Source: Lustribacter sp049512335
Lineage (GTDB): Bacteria; Vulcanimicrobiota; Vulcanimicrobiia; Vulcanimicrobiales; Vulcanimicrobiaceae
Direction of reading: 5' to 3'
NCBI GenBank assembly: GCA_049512335.1
Contig: JBEKXE010000021.1
Coordinates: 1 to 41,244 of the forward strand
Length of the DNA stretch: 41,244 bases
Shown here: positions 17,873 to 25,995 of the stretch, piece by piece
Layout of the letters: each line of letters opens with the position of its first letter
Numbering within the stretch: the stretch's first letter is position 1
The notes under the pieces: model-generated
Database searches by the model: none
What the model was told of the DNA's origin: nothing
What the model saw: only the letters and a program-made list of their open reading frames with translations
Translations under genes and position numbers: made by a program

Positions 17873-19150
17873 ATGATCGAGGGCCTCGACCCGAACCGGC
17901 CTATTCCCTCGCCCGGCCAGATGGGCGTCGACACCGAGGCGCGCGTCGACTTCGACCGCCTGCGGCGCTACCGGCTCGAACGCGCCCGCCGGGCCCTGGA
18001 TGCCTCACCGCTCGGGGCGCTGCTGCTGTTCGACGTCAACAACATCCGCTACGTGACGTCGACCGCAATCGGCGAGTGGTCGCGCGACAAGATGACGCGC
18101 TACGCGCTGCTCACCCGCACCAGCGGGCCGATGGTCTGGGACTTCGGCTCGGCGGCCAAGCACCACCGGATGTTCTGCCCCTGGCTCGAGCAGAAAGACA
18201 TCTACGCCGGGCTGTTGGGATTGCGCGGCGCGATCGCGCCGGAGGCCGGCCTGTTCGAGAAGGCGGCGGCGCAAATTCTTTCGTTGCTGCGCGAGGCCGG
18301 CGTCGAGAAGATGCCGCTCGGCCTCGACTACGTCGAGCCGCCGCTCTTGTTCGCGTTGCAGCGGCTCGGCATCACGGTGCACGACGGGCAACAGGTGATG
18401 CACGACGCGCGCGAGATCAAGTCGTACGACGAGATCATGCTGCTCTCGACCTCGGCCGCGCTGGTCGACGGCACCTATCAGGACATCGTCGAAGCGCTCA
18501 AGCCCGGCATCAAGGAAAACGAGATCGTGGCGCTGGCCACCAAACGGTTGTACGAGCTCGGTTCCGACGACGTCGAATCGATCAACGCGGTCTCGGGCGA
18601 ACGCTGCAACCCGCATCCGCACAACTTCAGCGATCGCGTGATCCGGCCCGGCGATCAAGCGTTCTTCGACATCATGTCGGCGTTCAACGGCTATCGCACG
18701 TGCTATTACCGTACGTTCAGCGTGGGCTTCGCGACGCCGGCGCAGAAAGACGCCTACAAGCAGTGCCGCGAGTGGATCGATCGCTCGATCGATTTGATCC
18801 GCCCCGGCGTGATGACCGACGAGGTCGCGCGAGCGTGGCCGAAGGCCGAAGAATTCGGCTTCTCGAGCGAGATGGAAGCGTTCGGCCTGCAGTTCGGGCA
18901 CGGCCTCGGGCTGCATCTGCACGAGCGGCCGGTGATCTCGCGCTTGAACTCGATCGATCACCCGAGCGAGATCAAGGAAGGCATGGTGTTTGCGCTCGAG
19001 ACGTACTGTCCGGCCAAGGACGGGTTCTCCGCCGCGCGCATCGAGGAAGAGATCGTCGTGACCTCGGCCGGCCCGAAGATCATCACGCGCTTCCCGGCCC
19101 AAGAGCTCTTCATCGCCAACGCCTACGACTACGGAGGGCAGCCAAGATGA
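17873..19150 (+). CDS. M24-fold protein (aminopeptidase P/creatinase family) with altered metal site
   Basis: A 425-aa protein with a creatinase N-terminal domain (about 25-180) and a pita-bread M24 domain (about 185-415). Relative to the five metal ligands of aminopeptidase P, D266, H343 (FGHGLG), E376 (ALETY) and E391 (ARIEEE) are present. The second aspartate, 11 residues after the first, is C277 (GYRTCYYRTF). The ATG at 17873 has an AAGGAG site 6 bases before it. It is first in an operon with 2-oxoacid dehydrogenase subunits and overlaps E1alpha (ATGA). M24 relatives include non-peptidases such as creatinase, ectoine hydrolase and the DMSP lyase DddP, so a small-molecule hydrolase is as likely as a peptidase. 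Confidence 0.85.
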   Translation: MIEGLDPNRPIPSPGQMGVDTEARVDFDRLRRYRLERARRALDASPLGALLLFDVNNIRYVTSTAIGEWSRDKMTRYALLTRTSGPMVWDFGSAAKHHRMFCPWLEQKDIYAGLLGLRGAIAPEAGLFEKAAAQILSLLREAGVEKMPLGLDYVEPPLLFALQRLGITVHDGQQVMHDAREIKSYDEIMLLSTSAALVDGTYQDIVEALKPGIKENEIVALATKRLYELGSDDVESINAVSGERCNPHPHNFSDRVIRPGDQAFFDIMSAFNGYRTCYYRTFSVGFATPAQKDAYKQCREWIDRSIDLIRPGVMTDEVARAWPKAEEFGFSSEMEAFGLQFGHGLGLHLHERPVISRLNSIDHPSEIKEGMVFALETYCPAKDGFSAARIEEEIVVTSAGPKIITRFPAQELFIANAYDYGGQPR

Positions 19151-20151
19151 CGGAAGTGATGACCAAGCCGCCGATCGCGGAAGCGACGCGCATCGCGATG
19201 TACGAGCTGCAATACCGCTTGCGCGTGTTCGAAAAGCGCGCCTACGATCTGTTCCTGCAGAATCTGGTCAAGGGCACGAGCCACTTGGCGCTGGGCCAGG
19301 AAGCGGTGGCGGCCGGTTTCGCAACCGCGATGCGCCCGACCGACTGGACCTTCTGCACCTACCGCGGACACGATCACACGATCGCGCGCGGCGTGAGCAT
19401 GACCGGCTGCATGGCCGAGCTGCTCGGTCGCGCGAACGGCGTGCTGCGCGGCAAGGGCGGCTCGATGCATCTCGGCGAGGCCGACAAATACGCGATGGGC
19501 TCCTACGCGATCATCGGCGCGCAGATGTGCATCGCGCTCGGCGCGGGCTGGACCTCGCAGTACAAACGCACGCAGCAAGTATCGGTCTGTTTCTTCGGCG
19601 ACGGCACGACCAACATCGGCGCCTTTCACGAGGCGTTGAACATGGCCGCGGTGTGGAAGCTGCCGGTCGTGTTCGTGTGCGAGAACAACATGTACATGGA
19701 GTACACGCCGATCGCCGGCGTGACGGCCGTGAAGCGGCCGGCGGCCGATCGCGCCGCCTCGTACGGGCTCGAACCGATCGTCGTCGACGGCAACGACGCC
19801 GACGCGTGCTATCTCGTCGCCGAAACCGCCTACGAGCGCGCGCGCCGGGGCGAGGGCCCGTCGCTGATCGAAGCGCTGACGTACCGTCACGGCGGCCACT
19901 CGCGCGCCGATCCCGCCACCTATCGCCCCGATGCCGAGGTGGCGGAATGGCTCAAGCGCGACCCGCTGCCGATGTACCGCGCGCGCTTGCTCGCGGCCGG
20001 CGTCGCGGAGCAAACGCTGGCCCGGATCGAGACGGCGGCGGACGCCGAGATCGACCGCGCGACCGAAGCGGCGAAGAACGGTCCGCTGCCGAGCACCGAT
20101 GAGATCGAGCAAGACACCTGGGCCGATGGGACGTCGACATGGCGGAACTGA
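19147..20151 (+). CDS. 2-oxoacid/acetoin dehydrogenase E1 component, alpha subunit
   Basis: A 334-aa thiamine-diphosphate enzyme subunit. The cofactor motif begins GDG at 151-153 and ends NN at 180-181. YRGHDHTIARG at 72-82 and the phosphorylation-loop-like YRHGGHSRADP near the C-terminus are typical of E1alpha of pyruvate, branched-chain or acetoin dehydrogenases. The ATG overlaps the M24 stop. The compact size and lack of an N-terminal extension favour the acetoin/pyruvate E1alpha group over the branched-chain type, but the substrate is not certain. The end overlaps the start of E1beta by 13 bases. Confidence 0.92.
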   Translation: MTEVMTKPPIAEATRIAMYELQYRLRVFEKRAYDLFLQNLVKGTSHLALGQEAVAAGFATAMRPTDWTFCTYRGHDHTIARGVSMTGCMAELLGRANGVLRGKGGSMHLGEADKYAMGSYAIIGAQMCIALGAGWTSQYKRTQQVSVCFFGDGTTNIGAFHEALNMAAVWKLPVVFVCENNMYMEYTPIAGVTAVKRPAADRAASYGLEPIVVDGNDADACYLVAETAYERARRGEGPSLIEALTYRHGGHSRADPATYRPDAEVAEWLKRDPLPMYRARLLAAGVAEQTLARIETAADAEIDRATEAAKNGPLPSTDEIEQDTWADGTSTWRN

Positions 20152-21113
20152 CGTACCGGGACGCGGTCGCGGCGGCGATCGCGCAAGAGATGGAGCGCGA
20201 CGAGAACGTCGTCTTTCTCGGCGAGGACGTCGCCGGCGCCGGCGGCGTCTTCAAGGCGACCGTCGGTTTGCTCGAACGCTTCGGGCCGACGCGCGTGCGC
20301 GACACGCCGATCTCGGAGATGGCGATCCTCGGCACGTGCATGGGCGCGGCGATGACCGGCCTGCGCCCGATCGCCGAGATCATGTTCTCGGATTTCCTCG
20401 CCGTGTGCTGGGACATGGCCGCCAACCAGATGGCCAAGACGCGCTACATGAGCGGCGGACAGATCACGCTGCCGCTGGTCGTGCGCACCGCCAACGGCGG
20501 GGGGTTGCGCTTCGGCGCGCAGCACTCGCAAGCGGTCGAGAACTGGGCGATGGCCGTGCCCGGCCTCAAGGTCGTCGCGCCGTCGTCGGCCGCCGATGCG
20601 AAGGGCTTGCTCGCGGCCGCGATCCGCGATCCCGATCCGGTGATGTTCTTCGAAGCGAAGGAGCTCTATCCGGTCAAGGGCGAGGTGCCCGACGGCGAGC
20701 TCGTCGACACGCTCGGCACCGCGAAGGTGCTGCGCTCGGGCAAGGACTGCACGATCCTCGCGCTCGGCGCAATGGTGCCGCGCGCCGTCGAAGCCGCCGA
20801 ACGGCTCGCGCGCGAGGGCATCGGGGCGACGGTCGTCGACGTGCGTTCGCTCGTGCCGCTCGACACGCAGACGATCTTGCGCGAAACGATCGCGACGGGC
20901 CGCCTCTACACGGTCGAAGAGAATCCGCGTCTGTGCGGCTGGGGTGCGGAGCTGGTCTCGATCGTGGCCGAAGAAGCGTTCTGGGATCTCGACGCGCCGA
21001 TCGTGCGCATCACCACGCCGCACGCACCGTTGCCGGCGGCGCAGGCGCTCGAAGACGCCGCCCGGCCGTCGGTCGAGCGCATCGTCGATACCGTGCGCAG
21101 AACGCTCGGGTAG
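20139..21113 (+). CDS. 2-oxoacid/acetoin dehydrogenase E1 component, beta subunit
   Basis: A 324-aa partner of the preceding subunit. The N-terminal pyrimidine-binding domain has FLGEDVAGAGGVFKAT and RVRDTPISEMAILG (the conserved glutamate that activates thiamine). The C-terminal transketolase-like domain holds VVDVRSLVPLDTQTI and TVEENPRLCGWG. Length and motifs are normal. It is followed after 9 bases by a beta-hydroxyacid dehydrogenase gene rather than directly by E2, an unusual insertion into an E1-E2 operon. Confidence 0.93.
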   Translation: MAELTYRDAVAAAIAQEMERDENVVFLGEDVAGAGGVFKATVGLLERFGPTRVRDTPISEMAILGTCMGAAMTGLRPIAEIMFSDFLAVCWDMAANQMAKTRYMSGGQITLPLVVRTANGGGLRFGAQHSQAVENWAMAVPGLKVVAPSSAADAKGLLAAAIRDPDPVMFFEAKELYPVKGEVPDGELVDTLGTAKVLRSGKDCTILALGAMVPRAVEAAERLAREGIGATVVDVRSLVPLDTQTILRETIATGRLYTVEENPRLCGWGAELVSIVAEEAFWDLDAPIVRITTPHAPLPAAQALEDAARPSVERIVDTVRRTLG

Positions 21114-21122
21114 GGGCACGTC

Positions 21123-22016
21123 ATGATGGTAGGAATGGTCGGTCTCGGTGAGATGGGCAGCGCGTTCGTCGAGCGCCTGCTGGACGCCAAGATCGGCGTC
21201 ACCGGTTGGAACCGCACGAAGAGCAAAGCCGAACCGCTGATCGCGAAGGGCATGACGTGGGCCGCTTCGCCGCGCGCCGTGGCGCAGACGTGCGACGTCG
21301 TGCTGACGATGTTGACCAACGACGACGCGCTGACCGCGGTGGCCGAAGGCACCGACGGCATCCTCGCCGCGATCGGCGGCAAGACGCTGGTCGAGATGAG
21401 CACGGTCGGCACCGCGCACGTGCAGGCGCTGGCGGAAAAAACGCGCGCCGCCGGCGGCATCTTGCTCGATGCCCCCGTCCTCGGTAGCCAGGTGTCGGTG
21501 CGCCAGGGCAAATTGCTGATCATGGTCGGCGGCGATCCGGCGGCGCTGGAGCGCGTGCGTCCGGTGCTCGAAGCGATCGGCCCGAAAGTCTTCCACGTCG
21601 GCGACGTCGGCCAAGCCAAGACGATGAAGATCGCGCTCAACCTGCAGCTCTCCACACAGATCCTCGCGCTGAGCGAAGGGCTGTTGCTGGCCGTCAAGAG
21701 CGGGATCCCGCGCGACGTCGCGCTCGACATCATGCTGAGCGGAGCAACCGCTTCGCCCATGTTGCAATATCGTGCCCCGCTGATCAAGGAGCAGCCGCAG
21801 AAAGCGTGGTTCGACTGCACGATGATGCAGAAGGACGTCGACCTCGCGTTGCAGCTCGGCGAGAAGCTCGGCGTGCCGCTGCCGACGACCGCGACCACCA
21901 ACGCGTGGCTCACGGCCGCGCGCGGGCAGGGGCTCGCGCACCACGATTTTTCGATTCTCTACTACGTGCTCGCCCACGCGGCCGGCGAAGCGCTCGAGAT
22001 CCCGATGGCGCCATGA
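21123..22016 (+). CDS. NAD(P)-dependent beta-hydroxyacid dehydrogenase (3-HIBADH/glyoxylate reductase-like)
   Basis: A 297-aa two-domain enzyme. The Rossmann motif is G7-L-G9-E-M-G12, the substrate loop is DAPVLGSQ at 116-123, and the helical domain carries the catalytic-lysine region GQAKTMKIALN at 163-173. K169 and N173 best match the usual K-x3-N pair; K166 is an alternative. Members oxidise 3-hydroxyisobutyrate or tartronate semialdehyde, or reduce glyoxylate or succinic semialdehyde. Starting at ATG 21126 instead would drop one residue. The stop overlaps the E2 start (ATGA at 22013-22016), so it is a true member of the dehydrogenase operon. Confidence 0.88.
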   Translation: MMVGMVGLGEMGSAFVERLLDAKIGVTGWNRTKSKAEPLIAKGMTWAASPRAVAQTCDVVLTMLTNDDALTAVAEGTDGILAAIGGKTLVEMSTVGTAHVQALAEKTRAAGGILLDAPVLGSQVSVRQGKLLIMVGGDPAALERVRPVLEAIGPKVFHVGDVGQAKTMKIALNLQLSTQILALSEGLLLAVKSGIPRDVALDIMLSGATASPMLQYRAPLIKEQPQKAWFDCTMMQKDVDLALQLGEKLGVPLPTTATTNAWLTAARGQGLAHHDFSILYYVLAHAAGEALEIPMAP

Positions 22017-23122
22017 GTTCGGTCGCGATGCCGCAGTTGGGCGAAAGCGTCTCCGAAGGCACCGTCGTGCGCTGGCTCAAGGCCGTCGGCGAGCCGGTTG
22101 CGGTCGACGAGCCGCTGTTCGAAGTGGCGACCGACAAGGTCAACACCGAGATCCCGTCGCTGCACGCGGGCGTGTTGCGCGAGATCCTCGTTCCCGACGG
22201 CACGACGGTGCCGGTCGGAACGGAGCTCGCGCGCATCGACGCCGGCGGCGGCACCGGTGATGCCGGCGCGCGCGCGCACCTGCGCTCCCCGGCCGTGCGC
22301 CGCTTGGCGCGCGAGCATCACCTCGATCTGAGCCGCGTGCCGGGCACCGGCGCCGGCGGGCGGGTCACGCGCGCCGACGTGCTGGCGTTCATCGGCACCG
22401 CGCCCGCCGCGTCCCGGCCGCGTATCGTCAGCGCCCCCGCGGTCGCCGCGCCGGGCAACGCCGTACCGTTCTCGCCGCTGCGCGCGCGCATCGCGGCCAA
22501 CGTCCTGGCGTCGAAGCGTGCGGTGGCCGACGTGTTCTCGGTCATCGAGGCGGACATGGAGAGCGTCCACGCCGTGCGCGCGGCGCAGCGCGAGAAGTTC
22601 ACCTATCTGCCGTTCATCGCGCGGGCGGTCGTCGAAGCATTGCGGGCGGTACCAGCCGTCAACGCGCGCCTCGACGGCGATGCGCTCGTCTACAACGATG
22701 CCGTGCATCTGGGCATCGCCGTCGACCTGGACGGTGAGGGTCTCGTCGTGCCGGTCGTGCGTGACGCCGACGGATTGACCGTGACCGGCCTCGCGCGCGC
22801 GATCGCCAAGCTCGCCGCCGCCGCGCGCGCAGGGCAGCTGACGCCGTCCGACTACACGGGCTCGACGTTCACGATCACCAACAACGGTTCGTACGGCACG
22901 TTGATGACCGCGCCGATCATCAATACGCCCAACGTCGCGACGCTCTCGACCGACGCGGTCGAGGAACGCGTCGTCGCGTATCGCGGCGGGATCGCGATCC
23001 GGCGCCGCATGTATCTCTGCATGTCTTGGGACCACCGCGCGTTCGACGGCTCGACCGCGGCGAAGTTCATCGTCCGCATCAAACGCGAGCTCGAAGAACG
23101 CGACTGGTCCGCGCAACTCTGA
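22013..23122 (+). CDS. 2-oxoacid dehydrogenase E2 component, dihydrolipoyl acyltransferase
   Basis: A 369-aa acyltransferase. An N-terminal lipoyl domain (about 1-77) has the lipoyl lysine K42 in EVATDKVNTE. A peripheral subunit-binding domain follows (about 91-125, SPAVRRLAREHHLDLSRV). The catalytic domain ends with the active site H341 and D345 in SWDHRAFDG. The linkers are short and there is only one lipoyl domain, hence the small size. E3 (lipoamide dehydrogenase) is not encoded here and must come from elsewhere. It is the last gene of the operon and converges on the MFS gene; no terminator hairpin is obvious in the 25-base gap. Confidence 0.93.
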   Translation: MSSVAMPQLGESVSEGTVVRWLKAVGEPVAVDEPLFEVATDKVNTEIPSLHAGVLREILVPDGTTVPVGTELARIDAGGGTGDAGARAHLRSPAVRRLAREHHLDLSRVPGTGAGGRVTRADVLAFIGTAPAASRPRIVSAPAVAAPGNAVPFSPLRARIAANVLASKRAVADVFSVIEADMESVHAVRAAQREKFTYLPFIARAVVEALRAVPAVNARLDGDALVYNDAVHLGIAVDLDGEGLVVPVVRDADGLTVTGLARAIAKLAAAARAGQLTPSDYTGSTFTITNNGSYGTLMTAPIINTPNVATLSTDAVEERVVAYRGGIAIRRRMYLCMSWDHRAFDGSTAAKFIVRIKRELEERDWSAQL

Positions 23123-23147
23123 GCTTCGCTAACGGACAACTCCAGCC

Positions 23148-24428
23148 TCATTCTATCGGCTCGATCCGACCGAGCAGAAAGACGTAACTCAGCGCACCCA
23201 CGATCAGCGCGGCGGCGGCGGTGAGCAGCACGCTGCTGAAGCTCCCGCTCGACGCGACGATCCGTCCGGCGACGACCGGCGCGACGAACGCCATGACGAT
23301 GTTGGCGAAGTTCATGATCGAGCCGGCGGTACCGACGGCGCCGCGCGGCGCGATCAATGCAGGGAGCGACCACGCGACCGGCGCGGCCACGGCGAGGCCG
23401 GCGAGGGCGAGCGTGATGTACGCGATCGCCACGTTGGGATCGTGCGTGGTCGTCGCGCCGAACACGCTCGCGCCGAGCAGCATCCCGATCACGAGAACCG
23501 TCTTGCGCACGCGGGTCGCATCCGCGCCGCGTGCGATCAGCCGGTCGACCAGCAAGCCGCCCACCAGCACCTCCGCGACCGCCGCCACGAGCCACGGGAT
23601 CGCGGTGTAGAGACCCGTCGTGAGCACGGTCATCCCGAACGTGCTCGCAAGATATCCCGGCAGCCAGGTCAGCAACAAAAAGAACGCATAGCCGTAGGCC
23701 CCGAAGCCGATCGTGATGCCCCACACCTTCGTTTGACCCAGAAGTGAGACGAACGTACCGGCGGCCGGAATGCCCTCGGCTTGGGCCCGGCCGGTGGTGA
23801 TGTGCCGGCGCTCGGCGTGGGTGAGCCGCTTGTCGGCGCCCGGATCGCGATAGAAGAGAAGGAACGCGCCGAAGAAGAGCACGCTGACGATCCCGGTCGC
23901 CAGGAACGTTGCGCGCCAGCCGTCCGTCACCAAGATCAGCGAGAGCAGTGGAGCGCCGATCGCCGTCGCGAGTTTGGCCCCCGCATCGAAGATCGCGGTC
24001 GCGGTGCCGCGCTCGCCGGCCGGGAACCAGTAGCCCGTCGCCTTCGCGCACAGCGGGTAGGCCGGCGCCTTGCCCAGACCAAACGCGACGTTCGCGCCGG
24101 CGAGCATCCCGAACGATCCGGCCGCCGCGCTGACCAGTGCGGAGAGCCCCCAAAGCAACGTCGCGATGCGTCCGACCAGCGTGACCCCGTAGCGATCGAG
24201 GAGCACGCCGGCCGGAATCTGCGCCAGCGCGTACGCCACGCCGTAGGCACCGAACAGATAGCCCAGTGCCTCGAAGCCGAGGCCGAACTCATGGCCCAGG
24301 GCGCCGCCCGCAACGGTGAGGTCGATCCGGTCGATCGAACTGATCAGGATCCCGAACCCCAGCAGCAGGGCGATGCCCCACCGGAGATTGGTTACCCGCT
24401 CGGCGGGCGCGATGATGCTACGCTGCAC
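23148..24428 (-). CDS. MFS transporter, anion:cation symporter (ACS)-like
   Basis: A 426-aa protein with twelve predicted membrane helices. The opening SSIDRIDLTVAGGALGHEFG matches the first helix and loop of ACS-family carriers, which take up organic anions such as sugar acids, aromatic acids and dicarboxylates. LLDRYGVTLVGRIATLLWG is the motif-A loop between helices 2 and 3. The start is GTG with GGAGG 4 bases before it. It converges on the E1/E2 operon and diverges from a small membrane ORF and murA. It could import the substrate of the neighbouring dehydrogenase pathway, but co-regulation is not shown: no LacI-type operator was found at its promoter. Confidence 0.9.
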   Translation of the reverse strand: MQRSIIAPAERVTNLRWGIALLLGFGILISSIDRIDLTVAGGALGHEFGLGFEALGYLFGAYGVAYALAQIPAGVLLDRYGVTLVGRIATLLWGLSALVSAAAGSFGMLAGANVAFGLGKAPAYPLCAKATGYWFPAGERGTATAIFDAGAKLATAIGAPLLSLILVTDGWRATFLATGIVSVLFFGAFLLFYRDPGADKRLTHAERRHITTGRAQAEGIPAAGTFVSLLGQTKVWGITIGFGAYGYAFFLLLTWLPGYLASTFGMTVLTTGLYTAIPWLVAAVAEVLVGGLLVDRLIARGADATRVRKTVLVIGMLLGASVFGATTTHDPNVAIAYITLALAGLAVAAPVAWSLPALIAPRGAVGTAGSIMNFANIVMAFVAPVVAGRIVASSGSFSSVLLTAAAALIVGALSYVFLLGRIEPIE

Positions 24429-24511
24429 GAAACCTCCACTCCATCACATGTTTCGGGTCCCACGACCGCCGGTAAGATTCATCGGTGGCACGAGCGAATG
24501 GAATGGAGGCA
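24429..24511. promoter_or_regulatory. Divergent intergenic region between the MFS gene and the murA unit
   Basis: These 83 bases must hold both promoters. The MFS ribosome site lies at the left edge and a GGAGG at 24505-24509 precedes the small ORF. I see no clear -35/-10 pair and no palindrome. Confidence 0.4.
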
Positions 24512-24646
24512 ATGAAGCCTGCTCCGGTTTGGGTCAAGGTCTTAGAGATCGCGTTGCCGCTATCTGCCCTCTGGCTTTGCAATTGGGCGATGGAGTCTGC
24601 CCGCGACCGCGGGCGGCAACTCCCGGGCGGCAAAGAGCCCGCGTGA
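24512..24646 (+). CDS. Small predicted membrane protein, 44 aa, coupled to murA
   Basis: A short open frame encoding MKPAPVWVKVLEIALPLSAL..., with one hydrophobic segment (about residues 6-27) and a basic, glycine-rich tail. GGAGG at 24505-24509 lies just before it, and an in-frame ATG at 24503 is an alternative start. Its TGA overlaps the GTG of murA (GTGA at 24643-24646), the same coupling seen between several proven genes in this window. I do not recognise a family. It would be a single-pass membrane peptide made with the first enzyme of peptidoglycan synthesis. It could be spurious; the coupling and hydrophobic segment are the support. Confidence 0.5.
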   Translation: MKPAPVWVKVLEIALPLSALWLCNWAMESARDRGRQLPGGKEPA

Positions 24647-25992
24647 ACGTCCTCGACCGGCTCGACACGATTCTGCGCTGCCGGGGCGGCGCGCGACTCG
24701 AAGGCTCGATCGATACGCACGGCGCGAAGAACGCGGCGCTGCCGATCATGGCCGCCACGATCCTCACCAACGACAAGGTGACGCTGCACCGCGTTCCGCG
24801 TATCACCGACGTGTCGGTGATGTGGTCGCTGCTCGAAGCGCTGGGCGCACGGCTGACGCTCGAGGGACCGAACACCGTCACCATCGACGCCTCGAACGTG
24901 AACACGCACCGTGCGCCCTACGCGCTGGTGCGCAAGCTGGCGGCGTCGTTCGATCTGTGCGGACCGCTGCTCGGCCGCTTCTCGCGCGCCGAAGTTCCGC
25001 TGCCGGGCGGCTGCATCTTGGGAACGCGCGCCACCGACATGCACGAGGCCGCGTTCCGCGCTCTCGGCGCGAGCGTCGCGGTCTCGCACGGCTTCCTCGT
25101 CGCCAGCGCCGACGGCACGACGCTGCGCGGTAACGAGATTCGCTTTCGCACTCCGAGCGTCGGCGCGACGAAGAACGCGATGCTGGCCGCGGTCAAAGCC
25201 AAGGGCACGACGACGATCGTCAACGCCGCGATGGAACCCGAAGTCGTCGACCTGGCGAACTTCCTCGTCGCGATGGGCGCGAAGATCTCCGGTCACGGCA
25301 GCGATACGATCCAGGTCGACGGCGTCAAAAAACTCCACGGTGTCGAATACGAGATCATCCCCGACCGCATCCAGACCGGCACGCTGCTGATCGCCGGCGC
25401 GATCACGCGCGGCGACGTCACGGTCACGCGCTGCCGGCCGGTCGATCTGGCGATGCTCTCGCTCAAGCTGCAAGAGTGCGGCGTCGAGGTCTCGACCGGC
25501 AACGATTGGATTCGCATCCAAGCCGGCGCGGTGAAGAGCGGCACCGACATCGTGACGGCGCCGCACCCCGGTTTCCCGACCGACCTGCAGCCGCAGATGT
25601 TGACGTTCCTGTGCACGACGCCCGGCACGAGCGTGGTCGAGGAATCGATCTTCAACGCGCGCTTCTCGTACGTCAACGAGCTCTCGCGCATGGGCGCCGA
25701 CGTGCGCGTCGCGATGGACAACAACACCGCGCTGGTCAAAGGCGGCGGCGCGCTCTCGGGTGCGCCGGTCGAAGCGCCGGACATTCGCGCCGGCGCCGCG
25801 CTCGTGATCGCGGGCCTCGCGGCCAGCGGCGAGACCGAGATCATCGGTCTCGAGTACATCGACCGCGGCTACGAGCGCTTGGAAGAAGCGCTCTCCGCGC
25901 TGGGCGCGCAAGTACAGCGTTCGAGCGGCATCATCCCGGCGAACGAGCCGGTCGGAACGTTCGAAACCAGCGAATATCCCGCGTTCAGCTAA
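24643..25992 (+). CDS. murA: UDP-N-acetylglucosamine 1-carboxyvinyltransferase
   Basis: A 449-aa enzyme adding enolpyruvate from PEP to UDP-GlcNAc, the first committed step of peptidoglycan synthesis. GAKNAALP at 27-34 holds the conserved K29-N30, and the catalytic cysteine is C124 in PLPGGCILGTR, so the usual cysteine (fosfomycin target) is kept. PDRIQTGT and DLQPQM match later active-site loops. The GTG at 24643 adds about 15 residues before the usual start of homology and lies in a GTGA overlap with the small ORF. It converges on a binding-protein gene only 3 bases away. Confidence 0.96.
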   Translation: MNVLDRLDTILRCRGGARLEGSIDTHGAKNAALPIMAATILTNDKVTLHRVPRITDVSVMWSLLEALGARLTLEGPNTVTIDASNVNTHRAPYALVRKLAASFDLCGPLLGRFSRAEVPLPGGCILGTRATDMHEAAFRALGASVAVSHGFLVASADGTTLRGNEIRFRTPSVGATKNAMLAAVKAKGTTTIVNAAMEPEVVDLANFLVAMGAKISGHGSDTIQVDGVKKLHGVEYEIIPDRIQTGTLLIAGAITRGDVTVTRCRPVDLAMLSLKLQECGVEVSTGNDWIRIQAGAVKSGTDIVTAPHPGFPTDLQPQMLTFLCTTPGTSVVEESIFNARFSYVNELSRMGADVRVAMDNNTALVKGGGALSGAPVEAPDIRAGAALVIAGLAASGETEIIGLEYIDRGYERLEEALSALGAQVQRSSGIIPANEPVGTFETSEYPAFS

Positions 25993-25995
25993 CGC

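Noticed and set aside
17873..19150. DMSP lyase DddP, suggested by an M24 fold next to a beta-hydroxyacid dehydrogenase.
   Set aside because: The metal-site pattern differs (Cys at the second ligand position), and I see no further DMSP-pathway genes.
19920..21977. A 685-codon antisense frame opposite E1beta and the beta-hydroxyacid dehydrogenase.
   Set aside because: It covers several real genes in antiphase and has the same composition artefact; no motif was found.
23123..23147. Rho-independent terminator between the convergent E2 and MFS genes.
   Set aside because: No stable hairpin followed by a T-run is present in the 25-base gap.
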